A stretch of 64,000 nucleotides of DNA from Kutzneria buriramensis (GCF_003387475.1 NZ_QUNO01000004.1:62001-126000); one strand, 5' to 3'. Numbered from the stretch's first letter, positions 35,261 through 44,124 are shown. Translations and numbers: made by a program. Notes: generated by a model from the sequence alone, not told the origin.

Positions 35261-36160
35261 TCACGGCGTGAAGCGGTAGGCGACCTCGGTCAGGCGCTCC
35301 GACTTCTCCCACAGGCGCCGCGCCACCGCGGCGTCGTGGGAGCGGAGCGCCGAGGCGGTGCGGACGGGATGCCCCTTGAACCCGTTCCAGCCGTCGGGAC
35401 CGTAGTAGTCGCCACCGCGCACGGCGGGGTCGGTGGCGGCCCGCAGCGTCGGCAGGGCCGCCTGGTCGCTTTCCTGCACCATCCACGACATCAGCGGCGA
35501 GGCCATCACCGTCCGCACCGCCCGCGGCGTGTCCCGGGCGAGTTCGGTGCGCGCCGAGCCGGGGTGCACGGCGACGGAGATGGTCATCGCCTTGGCGGCG
35601 GCCAGCCGGCGCTGGAGTTCGTACGCGAACAGCAGGTTGGCCAGCTTGGACTGGGCGTAGGCGGCCATCGGCCGGTAGCGGTCGCGCGAGTTCAGGTCGT
35701 CGAAGTTGATCTCGCCGGCCCGATGCGCGTTGCTGGACACGGTGACCACGCGCGAGCCGGGCGCCCCCAACATCGCCGGCAGCAGCAGGCCGGTGAGCGC
35801 GAAGTGGCCGAGGTGGTTGATGCCGATCTGGAGCTCGAACCCGTCCTGGGTGCGGCCGCGGGGAGTCATCATCACGCCGGCGTTGTTGATCAGCAGGTCC
35901 ACCCGCGGGTGCGCGGCGACGATCTGCTCCGCCCCGGCCCGCACCGAGTCCAGCGAGCCGAGATCGACCAGCACCGGCTCGCCGCCCGTGTCGGCCGCCG
36001 CGGCGTCGGCCCGGTCCCGGTCGCGGCAGGCCAGCACCACCGTCGCGCCGGCCTTGGCCAGCGCACGGGCGGTGGCCAGGCCGACACCGGTGTTGGCCCC
36101 GGTGACCACGGCGACACGTCCCGACTGATCGGGCATGTCGGCCGTGGTCCATCTGGTCAT
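35261..36160 (-). CDS. SDR family oxidoreductase (retinol dehydrogenase-like)
   Basis: A 299-residue short-chain dehydrogenase of the longer group. The cofactor motif is TGANTGVG, NNAG is present in LLINNAGVMM, the catalytic serine is in VTVSSNAHRAG, and the YAQSK motif carries Tyr and Lys. VHPGSARTEL follows. ACRDRDRA after strand 2 with an Arg suggests NADP(H). The family is often annotated as protochlorophyllide/retinol dehydrogenase-like in actinomycetes; the natural substrate is unknown. ATG 36160 is the first start. Confidence 0.88.
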   Translation of the reverse strand: MTRWTTADMPDQSGRVAVVTGANTGVGLATARALAKAGATVVLACRDRDRADAAAADTGGEPVLVDLGSLDSVRAGAEQIVAAHPRVDLLINNAGVMMTPRGRTQDGFELQIGINHLGHFALTGLLLPAMLGAPGSRVVTVSSNAHRAGEINFDDLNSRDRYRPMAAYAQSKLANLLFAYELQRRLAAAKAMTISVAVHPGSARTELARDTPRAVRTVMASPLMSWMVQESDQAALPTLRAATDPAVRGGDYYGPDGWNGFKGHPVRTASALRSHDAAVARRLWEKSERLTEVAYRFTP

Positions 36161-36182
36161 GCCCCAACACTAAGGCCAGAAG

Positions 36183-36869
36183 TCAGCCGGCCAGGTCAGC
36201 GAGCAGCTCCGGGTGGTCGGCGAGTCCTGCCTGGAGCCAGCCGTCCACCAGCGGGCGGCGGGCGGCGATGTCCACGTCGGCCCAGTCGATGCCGCCCAGC
36301 GGCGGCTGCGGGTCGTACTCGATCAGCAGCTGCACCTGGCGGGCGACGTCCTCGCCGGCCAGCTCCTGCACCATGAACAGCGCCATGTCGATGCCGGCCG
36401 CGACCCCGGCGGCGGTGACCACCTTGCCGTCACGCACCCAGCGCTCGGCGACGGGCGTGGCCCCGAACTTGGGCAGCAGGTGCCGGCACATCCAGTGCGT
36501 GGTGGCGCGGCGGCCGTCCAGCAGGCCGGCGGCGCCGAGGATGAGCGAGCCGGTGCAGACCGAGCCGACGATCTCCGCGTGGTCGGCCATGGCCCGGATC
36601 CGGTCCAGCAGCTTCTCGTCGCCGAGGGCGGCGATGGTCGGCACGCCGCCGCCGGGCACGAACACGGCGTACGGCTCGGGCACCTCGTCGAAGGTGTGGC
36701 TGGCCGTGACGCCGAGCGGGGTGTCGGTGCCGACCGGCCCCCCGTCCTCGCCGAGCACCACGGTCCGGTACTGCGGGTCGAACGCGGCCAGCGCGCTGAG
36801 CACCTGGAGCGGCCCGACCATGTCGAGGATCGTGAAGCCCGGGTACAGCACGAATGCGATGTCCTTCAT
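36183..36869 (-). CDS. DJ-1/PfpI family protein (isonitrile hydratase-like)
   Basis: A 228-residue protein. It starts DIAFVLYPGFTILDMVGPLQVL and contains YAVFVPGGG and the nucleophile elbow GSVCTGSLILGAAGLL with catalytic-type Cys. THWMCRHLLPKFGA and AAGVAAGIDMAL match the isonitrile hydratase (InhA)/AraC-partner branch. It is divergent from the GlxA-type regulator, which carries a homologous N-terminal domain, so the two probably form a regulator/enzyme pair. Confidence 0.88.
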   Translation of the reverse strand: MKDIAFVLYPGFTILDMVGPLQVLSALAAFDPQYRTVVLGEDGGPVGTDTPLGVTASHTFDEVPEPYAVFVPGGGVPTIAALGDEKLLDRIRAMADHAEIVGSVCTGSLILGAAGLLDGRRATTHWMCRHLLPKFGATPVAERWVRDGKVVTAAGVAAGIDMALFMVQELAGEDVARQVQLLIEYDPQPPLGGIDWADVDIAARRPLVDGWLQAGLADHPELLADLAG

Positions 36870-36970
36870 GGCGTCGACGATCTTCCTCGCGGCCGGCCGT
36901 CGGCAATGGAGTCGCGCGGCGATGTCCTGAATCCTGGTATCCCTGTCTTTCGGACGAGTATCGTCGGCCC

Positions 36971-37918
36971 ATGAGGCGGGTGGTGATCGTCGGATATCCG
37001 GACGTCGAACTGCTCGACGTGGCCTGCGTGGCCGACACCTTCGACGCGGCCAATCGGGTCGGAGCCTCTCCGCAGTACACGATCGAGTTCGCCACGCTCG
37101 GCGCGCAGCCCGCGATCAGCGGCTCCGGCCTCGTGCTGGCCGGCCAGCACGCGCTGGAGCGGGTCACCGGACCGTTGGACACGCTCGTCGTGTCCGGCGG
37201 TCTGGGCCACGAGACGGCGGCGGCCGATCCGGTGCTGGTGGCGCATGTCCGAAGGCTGGCGAGGGAAAGCCGGCGCGTGTCGTCGGTCTGCTCGGGGGCC
37301 AGTGTGCTGGCGGCGGCCGGGTTGCTCGACGGCCGGCGCTGCACCACGCACTGGGTCGTCGCGCCGGGCCTGGCCGAGCGGTATCCGCGCATCAACGTCG
37401 ACCCGAAACCCTTGTACATCAAGGACGGCAACGTCTACACGGCCGCCGGCGTGACCAGCGGGCTCGACCTCTCGCTGGCCTTCGTGGAGGAGGACAACGG
37501 CGCGGAGATGGCGCGGACGGTGGCCCGCGCGCTGGTGACCTACCTTCAGCGGCCGGGAAACCAGGCGCAGGTCAGCATGTACGTGCAGGCCCCGACGCCG
37601 GAGAACTCCGTGGTGCGCAAGCTGGTCACACACATCGCCGCCAATCTGGACGACGACCTCGGCACGACCGCGCTCGCCGGTCGCGCCGGCGTCAGCGAGC
37701 GGCACCTGACCCGGCTGTTCCTCGACCACATCGGCCGCCCACCGGCGAAGTACGTGCGGGAGACCAGGACCGAGGCGGCGGCCCGGCTGCTGACCTCGAC
37801 CCCGCTGCCGCTGGCCGCGATCGCCCGCCGCTGCGGCTTCGGCTCGGCCGAGACGCTGCGGCAGGCGTTCGTCGGCCGGTACGGAATCGCGCCGAGCCGC
37901 TACCGGAACCTGACATGA
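36971..37918 (+). CDS. GlxA family transcriptional regulator (DJ-1 domain plus AraC HTH)
   Basis: A 315-residue regulator. Residues 1 to about 190 are a DJ-1/PfpI sensor-like domain (RRVVIVGYPDVELLDVACV, SSVCSGASVLAAAGLLDG, THWVVAPGLAERYP, AAGVTSGLDLSLAFV). Residues about 215-315 are an AraC-type double HTH (ALAGRAGVSERHLTRLF and IARRCGFGSAETLRQAF, ending YGIAPSRYR). ATG 36971 is preferred; the upstream extension is unlike the family. It is divergent from the PfpI-type gene 101 bases away, which it likely activates. Confidence 0.92.
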   Translation: MRRVVIVGYPDVELLDVACVADTFDAANRVGASPQYTIEFATLGAQPAISGSGLVLAGQHALERVTGPLDTLVVSGGLGHETAAADPVLVAHVRRLARESRRVSSVCSGASVLAAAGLLDGRRCTTHWVVAPGLAERYPRINVDPKPLYIKDGNVYTAAGVTSGLDLSLAFVEEDNGAEMARTVARALVTYLQRPGNQAQVSMYVQAPTPENSVVRKLVTHIAANLDDDLGTTALAGRAGVSERHLTRLFLDHIGRPPAKYVRETRTEAAARLLTSTPLPLAAIARRCGFGSAETLRQAFVGRYGIAPSRYRNLT

Positions 37919-37949
37919 CCTGTCAGGTATGGCTGCCAGAGTCGTCCCC

Positions 37950-38309
37950 ATGAGCACGTTCAGATACACCCGCTGGGACGAGAAGGTCGTCGCCGAGGCC
38001 GAGGGTGGCCCCAAGGTGGCGCACGCCGACGTGGACTTCGTCTACGACGGCCCGCTGAAGGGCGAGAGCCGGGCCCAGATCCTGTTGCACTACCGGCCGG
38101 ACGGCACCGGCACGTTCGTCGGCTACGAGCTGCTGACCGGCTCCTTCGACGACGAGCCGGGCAGCTACGTGTTGGCGCACAAGGGAACCTTCGACGCCGC
38201 CGGCATCGAGTCCACGTTCGAGGTGCTGGCCGGCAACGAGATCCGAGCCACCGGGAGCTACAAGTCCGGCCCGAGCCAGGAGGTGCCGTACACCATCACT
38301 TCCCGGTGA
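37950..38309 (+). CDS. DUF3224 family protein
   Basis: A 119-residue beta-barrel protein: FRYTRWDEKVVAE, then VDFVYDGPLKGESRAQILLHYRPDGTGTFVGYELLTGSF and HKGTFDAAGIESTFEV. These are the conserved strands of DUF3224, a single-domain fold resembling the allene oxide cyclase barrel. It is cytoplasmic; function unknown. The start is ATG 37950. The last 14 bases overlap the convergent zinc-ribbon membrane protein. Confidence 0.85.
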   Translation: MSTFRYTRWDEKVVAEAEGGPKVAHADVDFVYDGPLKGESRAQILLHYRPDGTGTFVGYELLTGSFDDEPGSYVLAHKGTFDAAGIESTFEVLAGNEIRATGSYKSGPSQEVPYTITSR

Positions 38310-38598
38310 GCAGGTGCACGACCACGATGCCGATCACCGGCCCGGTGGCCAGCGCGCCCACGGTGAACAGCACCCGGGTGACGATGTGGTTCTGCTCGCG
38401 GACGAGGTCGCGGCCGCAGTTGGCGCAGGCCTTGAGCCCCGTCCACTCCGCGCCGCAGTAGGGACAGCCCTTGCCCTCCAGGGCGGCCTTCTCCCGGGGG
38501 CGCACCAGCAGGAACTCGAAGACGCCGGCCGCGACCCAGAACACGATCACCGCGACCAGCCACGGCGTGGACGCTTCGAGCCACCTCACGATCGTCAT
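38296..38598 (-). CDS. Small membrane protein with a zinc ribbon
   Basis: A 100-residue protein: membrane helix at about 12-32, then a cytoplasmic four-cysteine zinc ribbon (C45-P-Y-C48 and C58-A-N-C61), then a second membrane helix at about 73-97. The helix-ribbon-helix layout is clear, but no function is known. It is divergent from the exonuclease gene across 26 bases and convergent with DUF3224. Confidence 0.75.
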   Translation of the reverse strand: MTIVRWLEASTPWLVAVIVFWVAAGVFEFLLVRPREKAALEGKGCPYCGAEWTGLKACANCGRDLVREQNHIVTRVLFTVGALATGPVIGIVVVHLLTGK

Positions 38599-38624
38599 CG
38601 TGGCACAGCTTGTAACTTGCAGGC

Positions 38625-39500
38625 GTGTCGGATGGCTATGCGGTCGTTGACGTCGAGACGACGGGATTCGCGGCCGCCGGCCGTGATCGGGTGGTCGAGG
38701 TGGCGGTGGTCGGCGTCGATCGGGACGGCGCGATCACCGACGAGTGGTGCACCGTCGTCAACCCGGGCCGCGATCTCGGGCCGCAGCACATTCACCGGAT
38801 CAGCGCAGGGGATGCCCGCCGCGCGCCGTCGTTCGCGCAGGTGGCGGGCGCGTTGGCGGCGCGGCTGGCCGGCCGGGTGCTGGTGGCGCACAACCTCGCC
38901 TTCGACGCGCGGTTCCTCGCCGCCGAGTTCGACCGCCTGGGGTTGCCGGCGCCGGTGTCGGCGGAGTTCGGCCTGTGCACGATGGCGCTCGGCGCGGCGT
39001 ATCTGCCGCATCGCGGCGGGCGGTCGCTGCGCGCAAGTTGCGATGCGGCGGGCGTCGAACTGCGTGATGCGCACTCCGCGTTGGACGACGCCCACGCCGC
39101 CGCTGGGCTGCTGGCGCACTACCTGACCCGCGCCGGCCGCCCCGAGCCGTGGACGGATCTGCTTGCCGCCGCGTCAACCTGGCGGTGGCCGGCACTGCCC
39201 GACGACGAGGTGGCGGAGTACCGGCGGGGCAGCTACGTGCCGCCGACGCCCACAGGTGAGGTTCCCTCACTCCGCCTCGGGGACCTGGTCGTCTTCACCG
39301 GACAGGCCCACCTGCCCCGCGCCGAGCTGGTCGAACGGACACTCGCGGCGGGACTGCGGGTCAATGCGGGCTATGTCACCAGGCAGACCGCGCTGGTCGT
39401 CGCCGCGGACCCGGAGACCATGTCGACCAAGGCCAGGACGGCCCGCCGGTACGGCGTGCCGATCGTGTCGGCCGAGCTGTTCGAGACGCTGATCACCTGA
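38625..39500 (+). CDS. DEDDh 3'-5' exonuclease with C-terminal BRCT domain
   Basis: A 291-residue protein. Residues 1-175 form a DnaQ/PolC-epsilon-type exonuclease: Asp9 and Glu11 in VVDVETTGF, the second Asp in AHNLAFDARFL, and a final His-Asp pair in DAHSALDDAHAAAGLL, so all DEDDh residues are present. Residues about 215-290 form a BRCT-like domain (LRLGDLVVFTGQAHLPRAEL, VTRQTALVVAADPETMSTKARTA, GVPIVSAELFETLI). The fusion suggests a proofreading or repair nuclease recruited to DNA-damage sites. The start is GTG 38625. Confidence 0.88.
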   Translation: MSDGYAVVDVETTGFAAAGRDRVVEVAVVGVDRDGAITDEWCTVVNPGRDLGPQHIHRISAGDARRAPSFAQVAGALAARLAGRVLVAHNLAFDARFLAAEFDRLGLPAPVSAEFGLCTMALGAAYLPHRGGRSLRASCDAAGVELRDAHSALDDAHAAAGLLAHYLTRAGRPEPWTDLLAAASTWRWPALPDDEVAEYRRGSYVPPTPTGEVPSLRLGDLVVFTGQAHLPRAELVERTLAAGLRVNAGYVTRQTALVVAADPETMSTKARTARRYGVPIVSAELFETLIT

Positions 39501-39608
39501 AACCGGCCAAAGATCACCGGTACGGGTGGATCGGGCCCCTTGTTAACGGGCCACCTCGGGGGCAGGCTCATCGTGAAAGCGTGCCTGCGAGGAAGGTGCG
39601 AAACGCCG

Positions 39609-40463
39609 ATGAGTGCCGTGGACACGGCGGCACCGATCATCACGGGGACCGTCTGGGACGAGCTGGTGTCCGAGCTTCCCGTGGGGGTGCTGCTTCAGGA
39701 CGAACGCGGGGCGGTGCTGGCGGCCAACAGCCTGGCCGGGCACCTGCTCGGGCTGAGCCGGGCCGATCTGCTCCGCAACCGCCGGCCCGCAGGCTGGCGG
39801 ATCTGCGACGACTCCGGCGCGCCGCTGCCGCATGGCGCCGAGCTCGCCGCGCAGGTGTTGCGGGGCAACGGCCGGCTCGCCGTGCCGATGGTGGTGGTGC
39901 GCGACGGCGTCGCCGCCTCGCGGCTGTGGGCCGACTTCCATGCCGTCAGCCACCGGGGCCGGCCGAGCGTGCTGACCGTGCTGCAACCGGTGCACACCGA
40001 CGTGCCGCACAGCCGGGGACTGGTCGACCCGCTGACCGGGCTGCCGAGCCGGGCGCTGCTGCTGGACCGCCTGGAGCAGTCGCTGACCCGGTCCCGCACC
40101 AACGGCTCGCTCAGCACGTTCGTGCTGGTGGACGTGCGGAAACTCGCCGAGGTCAACGCCGAGCACGGCTTCGCCGTGGGCGACGGGCTGCTCACCGTGC
40201 TGGCCGGTCGACTGCGGCAGGGGCTGCGTGACGACCACACCGTCGCCCGCTACGGCGGCGACGAGTTCGCGGTGGTGGCCGAGCATCCGTGCGGCGACGG
40301 CGAGCCCATCGCGGCCCGGGTGCGGGAGCTGACCGAGCGGGCGGTGATGGTGGGCAAGGTGCGGCTGCACCCGAAGGTGCGGGTGTGCTGGGCGACCAGC
40401 GACGGCTCCGCCCCCGCGCACCAGGTCATCGGCCACGTCGAGAAGAGACTCCGAACGCCATAG
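39609..40463 (+). CDS. PAS-GGDEF protein (putative diguanylate cyclase)
   Basis: A 284-residue cytoplasmic protein. A PAS-like sensor (about 14-110: LPVGVLLQDERGAVLAANSLAGHLLGL, DLLRNRRP) precedes a GGDEF domain with DPLTGLPSRALLLDRL and the intact active loop G216-G-D-E-F220 in RYGGDEFAVV. The domain is somewhat short at its C-terminus and ends HVEKRLRTP. It should make cyclic di-GMP if the shortened C-terminus still folds; no EAL domain is present. The start is ATG 39609. Confidence 0.82.
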   Translation: MSAVDTAAPIITGTVWDELVSELPVGVLLQDERGAVLAANSLAGHLLGLSRADLLRNRRPAGWRICDDSGAPLPHGAELAAQVLRGNGRLAVPMVVVRDGVAASRLWADFHAVSHRGRPSVLTVLQPVHTDVPHSRGLVDPLTGLPSRALLLDRLEQSLTRSRTNGSLSTFVLVDVRKLAEVNAEHGFAVGDGLLTVLAGRLRQGLRDDHTVARYGGDEFAVVAEHPCGDGEPIAARVRELTERAVMVGKVRLHPKVRVCWATSDGSAPAHQVIGHVEKRLRTP

Positions 40464-40500
40464 CTGGCCCCTCGCGAGGCCCCGCCCCTGCTTCGCCCGG

Positions 40501-40573
40501 TTGCTGGATTTTCGAGGTCCGCCGCCCGACGCGCCCCACCACCTAGCCGAAGCGGGCCTCGAAAATCCAGCAA
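40501..40573. repeat. 17-base inverted repeat (longer imperfect arms) in intergenic region
   Basis: TTGCTGGATTTTCGAGG at 40501-40517 is repeated inverted at 40557-40573 around 39 bases. Outside these perfect arms the similarity continues with a few mismatches for about 15 bases each way. It may be a small mobile palindromic repeat or a large RNA hairpin. Confidence 0.65.
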
Positions 40574-40580
40574 GGGCGAG

Positions 40581-40612
40581 GCAGGGGGCTCAAAAGGGGC
40601 CGAGCCCCCTGC
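40581..40612 (+). terminator. Hairpin downstream of the PAS-GGDEF gene
   Basis: GCAGGGGGCT at 40581-40590 pairs with AGCCCCCTGC at 40603-40612 around 12 bases. It probably contributes to termination of the plus-strand gene. Confidence 0.55.
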
Positions 40613-40634
40613 CGGAACGGGCGGCAAAAATACA

Positions 40635-40665
40635 GAACCCCCGGGACTGGCTGTCCCGGGGGTTC
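40635..40665 (-). terminator. Intrinsic terminator of the 51-residue-repeat protein gene
   Basis: Thirteen-base perfect arms (40635-40647 and 40653-40665) with a five-base loop. Read on the minus strand the hairpin is followed by TGTATTTTT, a canonical Rho-independent terminator 18 bases past the stop codon. Confidence 0.9.
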
Positions 40666-40683
40666 TCGCTAGCTATTCGGAGC

Positions 40684-43600
40684 TCAGCCCAGGTGCAGGC
40701 CCTCGGTCATCGAGCCCAGGTCGCCCAGCAGCTCCTGGCCCGGCAGGTCGCGAGCGCCCGCGTTGGCCAGACCCGGCTGCACGTGCAGGCCGTTCAGGCT
40801 CGGCAGCTGCGCCAGGTGCGCGCCCGGGATCAGGTTGTCCGTGGGCAGCGTGCCCGACAGCGTCGGCAGGTCGCGCTCCTGGGCCGGCAGGCCCGGCAGG
40901 GACTGCGACAGGCCGCCCAGCGGCAGCAGCTTGAACAGGCCCATCACGCTGTCCACGCCCAGGCCGGCCAGCGGCAGGCCGGCGGCGGTGGGCAGGTCGC
41001 GCTGCGTCGGCAGCTCGGCGGCGCCCAGCAGGCGGTTGCTCACCGGAACGTCGATCAGCGGGTGCTCCTCGCCCACGACGGCCGAGGTGACGTTCGCGCC
41101 GTGCGCGAGCGCGGTGCCGAACACCTCCACCGGCACGTCGAAGATCTGCACCAGGGCGCCGATCGGCAGGTGCCCGTTCAGGCCCGACAGCTGCTTCATC
41201 GCGCCGGCCGTGGTCTGGCTGCCGCCGGACGCCAGCTCGGTGACGTTGACGCCCTTGGTGGCGGCGATGCCGCCGACGGTCACGGCGTCCTCGAACACGC
41301 CCGCGATGGCGCCGACCGGGACCTGGAGCAGGTCGCCGGAGATGGAGCCGCCCGTGCCGTTGGTGGCGACGTCGCCGCCGGCCAGGTCGACGACCTTGTT
41401 GAAGCCGGAGTGGTAGGCCTGGCCCAGCGCGGACACCGCGTCCTGGGTGACCTGCGCGTCGGCGGCCGCCGGCACGGAGAGCAGGTTGCCGGCCACCGAG
41501 CCGAACACGCCGGAGGTGGACGAGTCGCCACCGGCGGTGTTGATCGCGGTGGTTGCGTCCTTGTCGGCGGCGTTGCCGGCCGCGCCCACCGAGTCGTCCA
41601 GCACCTCGGCACTGCCCACGAGCGGCACCTGGGCCAGGTTGCCGGCCACGGAGCCGAACTTGCCGTCGGTGTGGGTGACACCGCCGGCGAAGTTGCCGGT
41701 CCACGCGGTGGTCTCGCCGACCGCGTTGCCGGCCGCGCCCACCGAGTCGCCGAGGACCTCCGCGTTGATCGCGGCGGGCACCTGCGCGACGTTGCCGGCC
41801 CACGAGCCGGCGGTCCCCGAGGTGGTGGTGTCGCCACCGGCCGACGGGTCGATGTAGCTGTGCGCCATCGCCTTCGCGAGGCCACCGAGGGTGACGGCGT
41901 CGCCGAGCACGGCGGCGGTCGCGGCGGCCGGCACCTTGGCGACGTTGCCGGAGATCGCGGCGTCGCTGCCGTCGGTGGTGGTCTCCTTGCCGGCGGTGTC
42001 GAACACCTTGTTGTCGGCGATCGAGTTGCCGACGCCCGCGGCGGTGACGGTGTCGCCGAGCACGGAGACGACCGGCGCCAGCGGCACCTGGGCGATGTTG
42101 CCCGCGACCGAGCCGTCGTGGCCGGACGTCAGGTCGCTGCCACCGGCCATCGAGCTGGTCAGGTTGGTGGCGGTGGCGTTGTCCACGCCGGCGCCCGCGA
42201 TGGCCCCGCCGAAGCCCTGGATCGCGCCGGCGACCGGCACGTCCGCGATGTTGCCGGTGATCGAACCGCCCTTGCCGCTGGCGTCGATGTCGCCGCCCGC
42301 GGTGGAGCTGGTGATGCCCTTGGCGATGGCGTCGCCGTTGCCGACCAGGGTGGCGGTGTCGCCGAACAGCTGCGTGGGCAGCGTGACCGGGACGGCGGCG
42401 ACGTTGCCGGAGCCGCTGCCCTTGTCGCCGTTGGCCTGCATGTCGTGGCCGGCGGTGGTGGTCGTGGTCGACTGCGCGCTGCCGCTGACGTTGGCGATCA
42501 GGCCGGCCGCGTCGCCGAAGGCCTGCACCGGCGCGGTGGCCGGGACGGCGGCGATGTTGCTGCTCAGGGTGCCGCGGTCGTCCTGCGTGTTGACCTTGTC
42601 CCCGGCTTCGACGTCCTTGACCTCCTTGGCCAGGCCGTCGGCGTTGCCGGTGAGGCTGGCGCCGGCGCCGAAGATCTCGACGGGCAGCGCGAGCGGCACG
42701 TTGGCCTCGTTGCCGCCGGCCATGCCGCCGTTGCCGAGGGTGCCGTTGTAGCCGCCGTCGTTGACCTTGGAGTCGTTGCCGGCCTTGCCCCAGGCGTTGC
42801 CGATCCACGACACGGCCGAGCCGAACACGTCGACCGCGCCGGCGACCGGCACGCTCGCGTCGTTGCCGCCCAGCGTGGAGTTGTCGCCGTCGGTGTAGGT
42901 GGCGCCGCCGGCCAGCGCGGTGACCTTGTTCAGGTCGGCCGCCTCGGCGGTGCCGATCCAGGTGACGCCGTCGCCGAAGACCTCGACGGGCAGCGCGAGC
43001 TCGGGGTCGACGATGTTGCCGGAGCCGGTCGACTTGATGCCGTTGGTGGCGGCGTTGCCACCCGCGCGCAGGTCGTTCTCGGTGACGCCGAGCGCGGTGG
43101 TGTTGCCGATCCAGGACACCGCGTTGCCGGCCAGCAGGGCCTTGCTGACGAGCGGCGCCTGCACGATGTTGCCGGACAGGGTGCTCGGGTCGCCCTCGGT
43201 CCGGGTGTAGAAGCCGTCGATGGTGTCGCCGGCCTGCACCCAGCCGCTGCTGTGGTTCTTGGCGTCGGCGTTGCCGACCCAGGAGATGGCGTTGCCGTTG
43301 GCCTCGACGGGCAGGGCCACCGGGATGCCGCCCAGGTTGCCCGACAGCGTGCCGCCGTCACCGGTGCTGTTCAACGAGCCGCCGGTGGCCACGTCGGTGG
43401 AGGCCTTCGAGGCGGTCTCCGAGTTGCCGCCGACGCCGATCGCGTTGCCGGTCAGCTGGACCGGGGTGCCCAGGGCGGCGTCGATGATGTTGCCGGCCAG
43501 GGTGCCGCGGGTGCCGTTGCTGTTGAACGGCGTGGTGCCGGTCGCGGTCATCGCCTCGGCGGAGCCGGCGGCGGCCGCGTTGCCCGCGGCGGCGATCGCG

Positions 43601-44124
43601 TTGTTGTCCAGCTGGACCGGCAGGCCCCAGTCGACGCCGACGATGTTGCCGGCGATCGAGCCGTTGCGGCCGTCGGTCGAGGTGACCGACTGGGCCTCGC
43701 AGCCGATGCGCGAGTTGTTGTACGTGGCCGCGTCGCCGGTGGCGCCGATGGCGTTGCCGGAGATGTCGATCGGCACGCACACGTCGAGCGGGATCGTGTT
43801 GCCGCGGCTGATGTTCTGCGGCACCGCGACCGGGATGTTCTTCGCCTGCGTGGCCAGCGGGTGCGGGGCCAGCTTGCCGGTGAGCTGGCGCGTGCTCACG
43901 GTCTGGCTGACGCCGGGCAGGTTGGTCTTGCCCAGCACGGTGCCCAGCTGGTTGTTCTGCTCGCTGATCGGCACCTTGACGTTGACGTCGACCAGGTCCG
44001 TCGCGGGGACACCGAGCGGGTGCGTCGGCGCGGCCTCGGACGCGTTGGCGATGCCAGCGCCCAGGGCGAACATGCCGCCGGTGAGGAGCGCGGCCTGAAT
44101 ACCGCGCTTCGCCCACGTCTGCAT
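40684..44124 (-). CDS. Large secreted protein of tandem 51-residue chaplin-like repeats
   Basis: A 1146-residue exported protein. There is a signal peptide at 1-28 (GIQAALLTGGMFALGAGIANA), a preface of about 130 residues, sixteen tandem units (161-982), and a proline/leucine-rich tail with repeated RDLP and LPxL words. Units follow a pattern of VPxxxPVxxFGDAVxxxGNA, then a polar stretch, TxGxxGSxxGN; thirteen consecutive units are exactly 51 residues. The strand GNAIGxxGN resembles the chaplin hydrophobic motif, and the first degenerate unit carries two cysteines like a chaplin domain. Only those two cysteines are present. An AAGGAGAAG site precedes ATG 44124. Surface coat or matrix role is inferred. 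Confidence 0.8.
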   Translation of the reverse strand: MQTWAKRGIQAALLTGGMFALGAGIANASEAAPTHPLGVPATDLVDVNVKVPISEQNNQLGTVLGKTNLPGVSQTVSTRQLTGKLAPHPLATQAKNIPVAVPQNISRGNTIPLDVCVPIDISGNAIGATGDAATYNNSRIGCEAQSVTSTDGRNGSIAGNIVGVDWGLPVQLDNNAIAAAGNAAAAGSAEAMTATGTTPFNSNGTRGTLAGNIIDAALGTPVQLTGNAIGVGGNSETASKASTDVATGGSLNSTGDGGTLSGNLGGIPVALPVEANGNAISWVGNADAKNHSSGWVQAGDTIDGFYTRTEGDPSTLSGNIVQAPLVSKALLAGNAVSWIGNTTALGVTENDLRAGGNAATNGIKSTGSGNIVDPELALPVEVFGDGVTWIGTAEAADLNKVTALAGGATYTDGDNSTLGGNDASVPVAGAVDVFGSAVSWIGNAWGKAGNDSKVNDGGYNGTLGNGGMAGGNEANVPLALPVEIFGAGASLTGNADGLAKEVKDVEAGDKVNTQDDRGTLSSNIAAVPATAPVQAFGDAAGLIANVSGSAQSTTTTTAGHDMQANGDKGSGSGNVAAVPVTLPTQLFGDTATLVGNGDAIAKGITSSTAGGDIDASGKGGSITGNIADVPVAGAIQGFGGAIAGAGVDNATATNLTSSMAGGSDLTSGHDGSVAGNIAQVPLAPVVSVLGDTVTAAGVGNSIADNKVFDTAGKETTTDGSDAAISGNVAKVPAAATAAVLGDAVTLGGLAKAMAHSYIDPSAGGDTTTSGTAGSWAGNVAQVPAAINAEVLGDSVGAAGNAVGETTAWTGNFAGGVTHTDGKFGSVAGNLAQVPLVGSAEVLDDSVGAAGNAADKDATTAINTAGGDSSTSGVFGSVAGNLLSVPAAADAQVTQDAVSALGQAYHSGFNKVVDLAGGDVATNGTGGSISGDLLQVPVGAIAGVFEDAVTVGGIAATKGVNVTELASGGSQTTAGAMKQLSGLNGHLPIGALVQIFDVPVEVFGTALAHGANVTSAVVGEEHPLIDVPVSNRLLGAAELPTQRDLPTAAGLPLAGLGVDSVMGLFKLLPLGGLSQSLPGLPAQERDLPTLSGTLPTDNLIPGAHLAQLPSLNGLHVQPGLANAGARDLPGQELLGDLGSMTEGLHLG
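41179..43644 (-). repeat. Sixteen tandem repeats of about 153 bp (51 residues)
   Basis: Unit lengths in order are 52, 51, 56 and then thirteen times 51 residues. The invariant spine is S/A-G-N at each unit end, VP at positions 4-5, and a G-D/N-x-V block near 14-17. Units diverge in DNA, but two late neighbours share a 27-base identical block exactly 153 bases apart, showing recent duplication. Confidence 0.85.
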
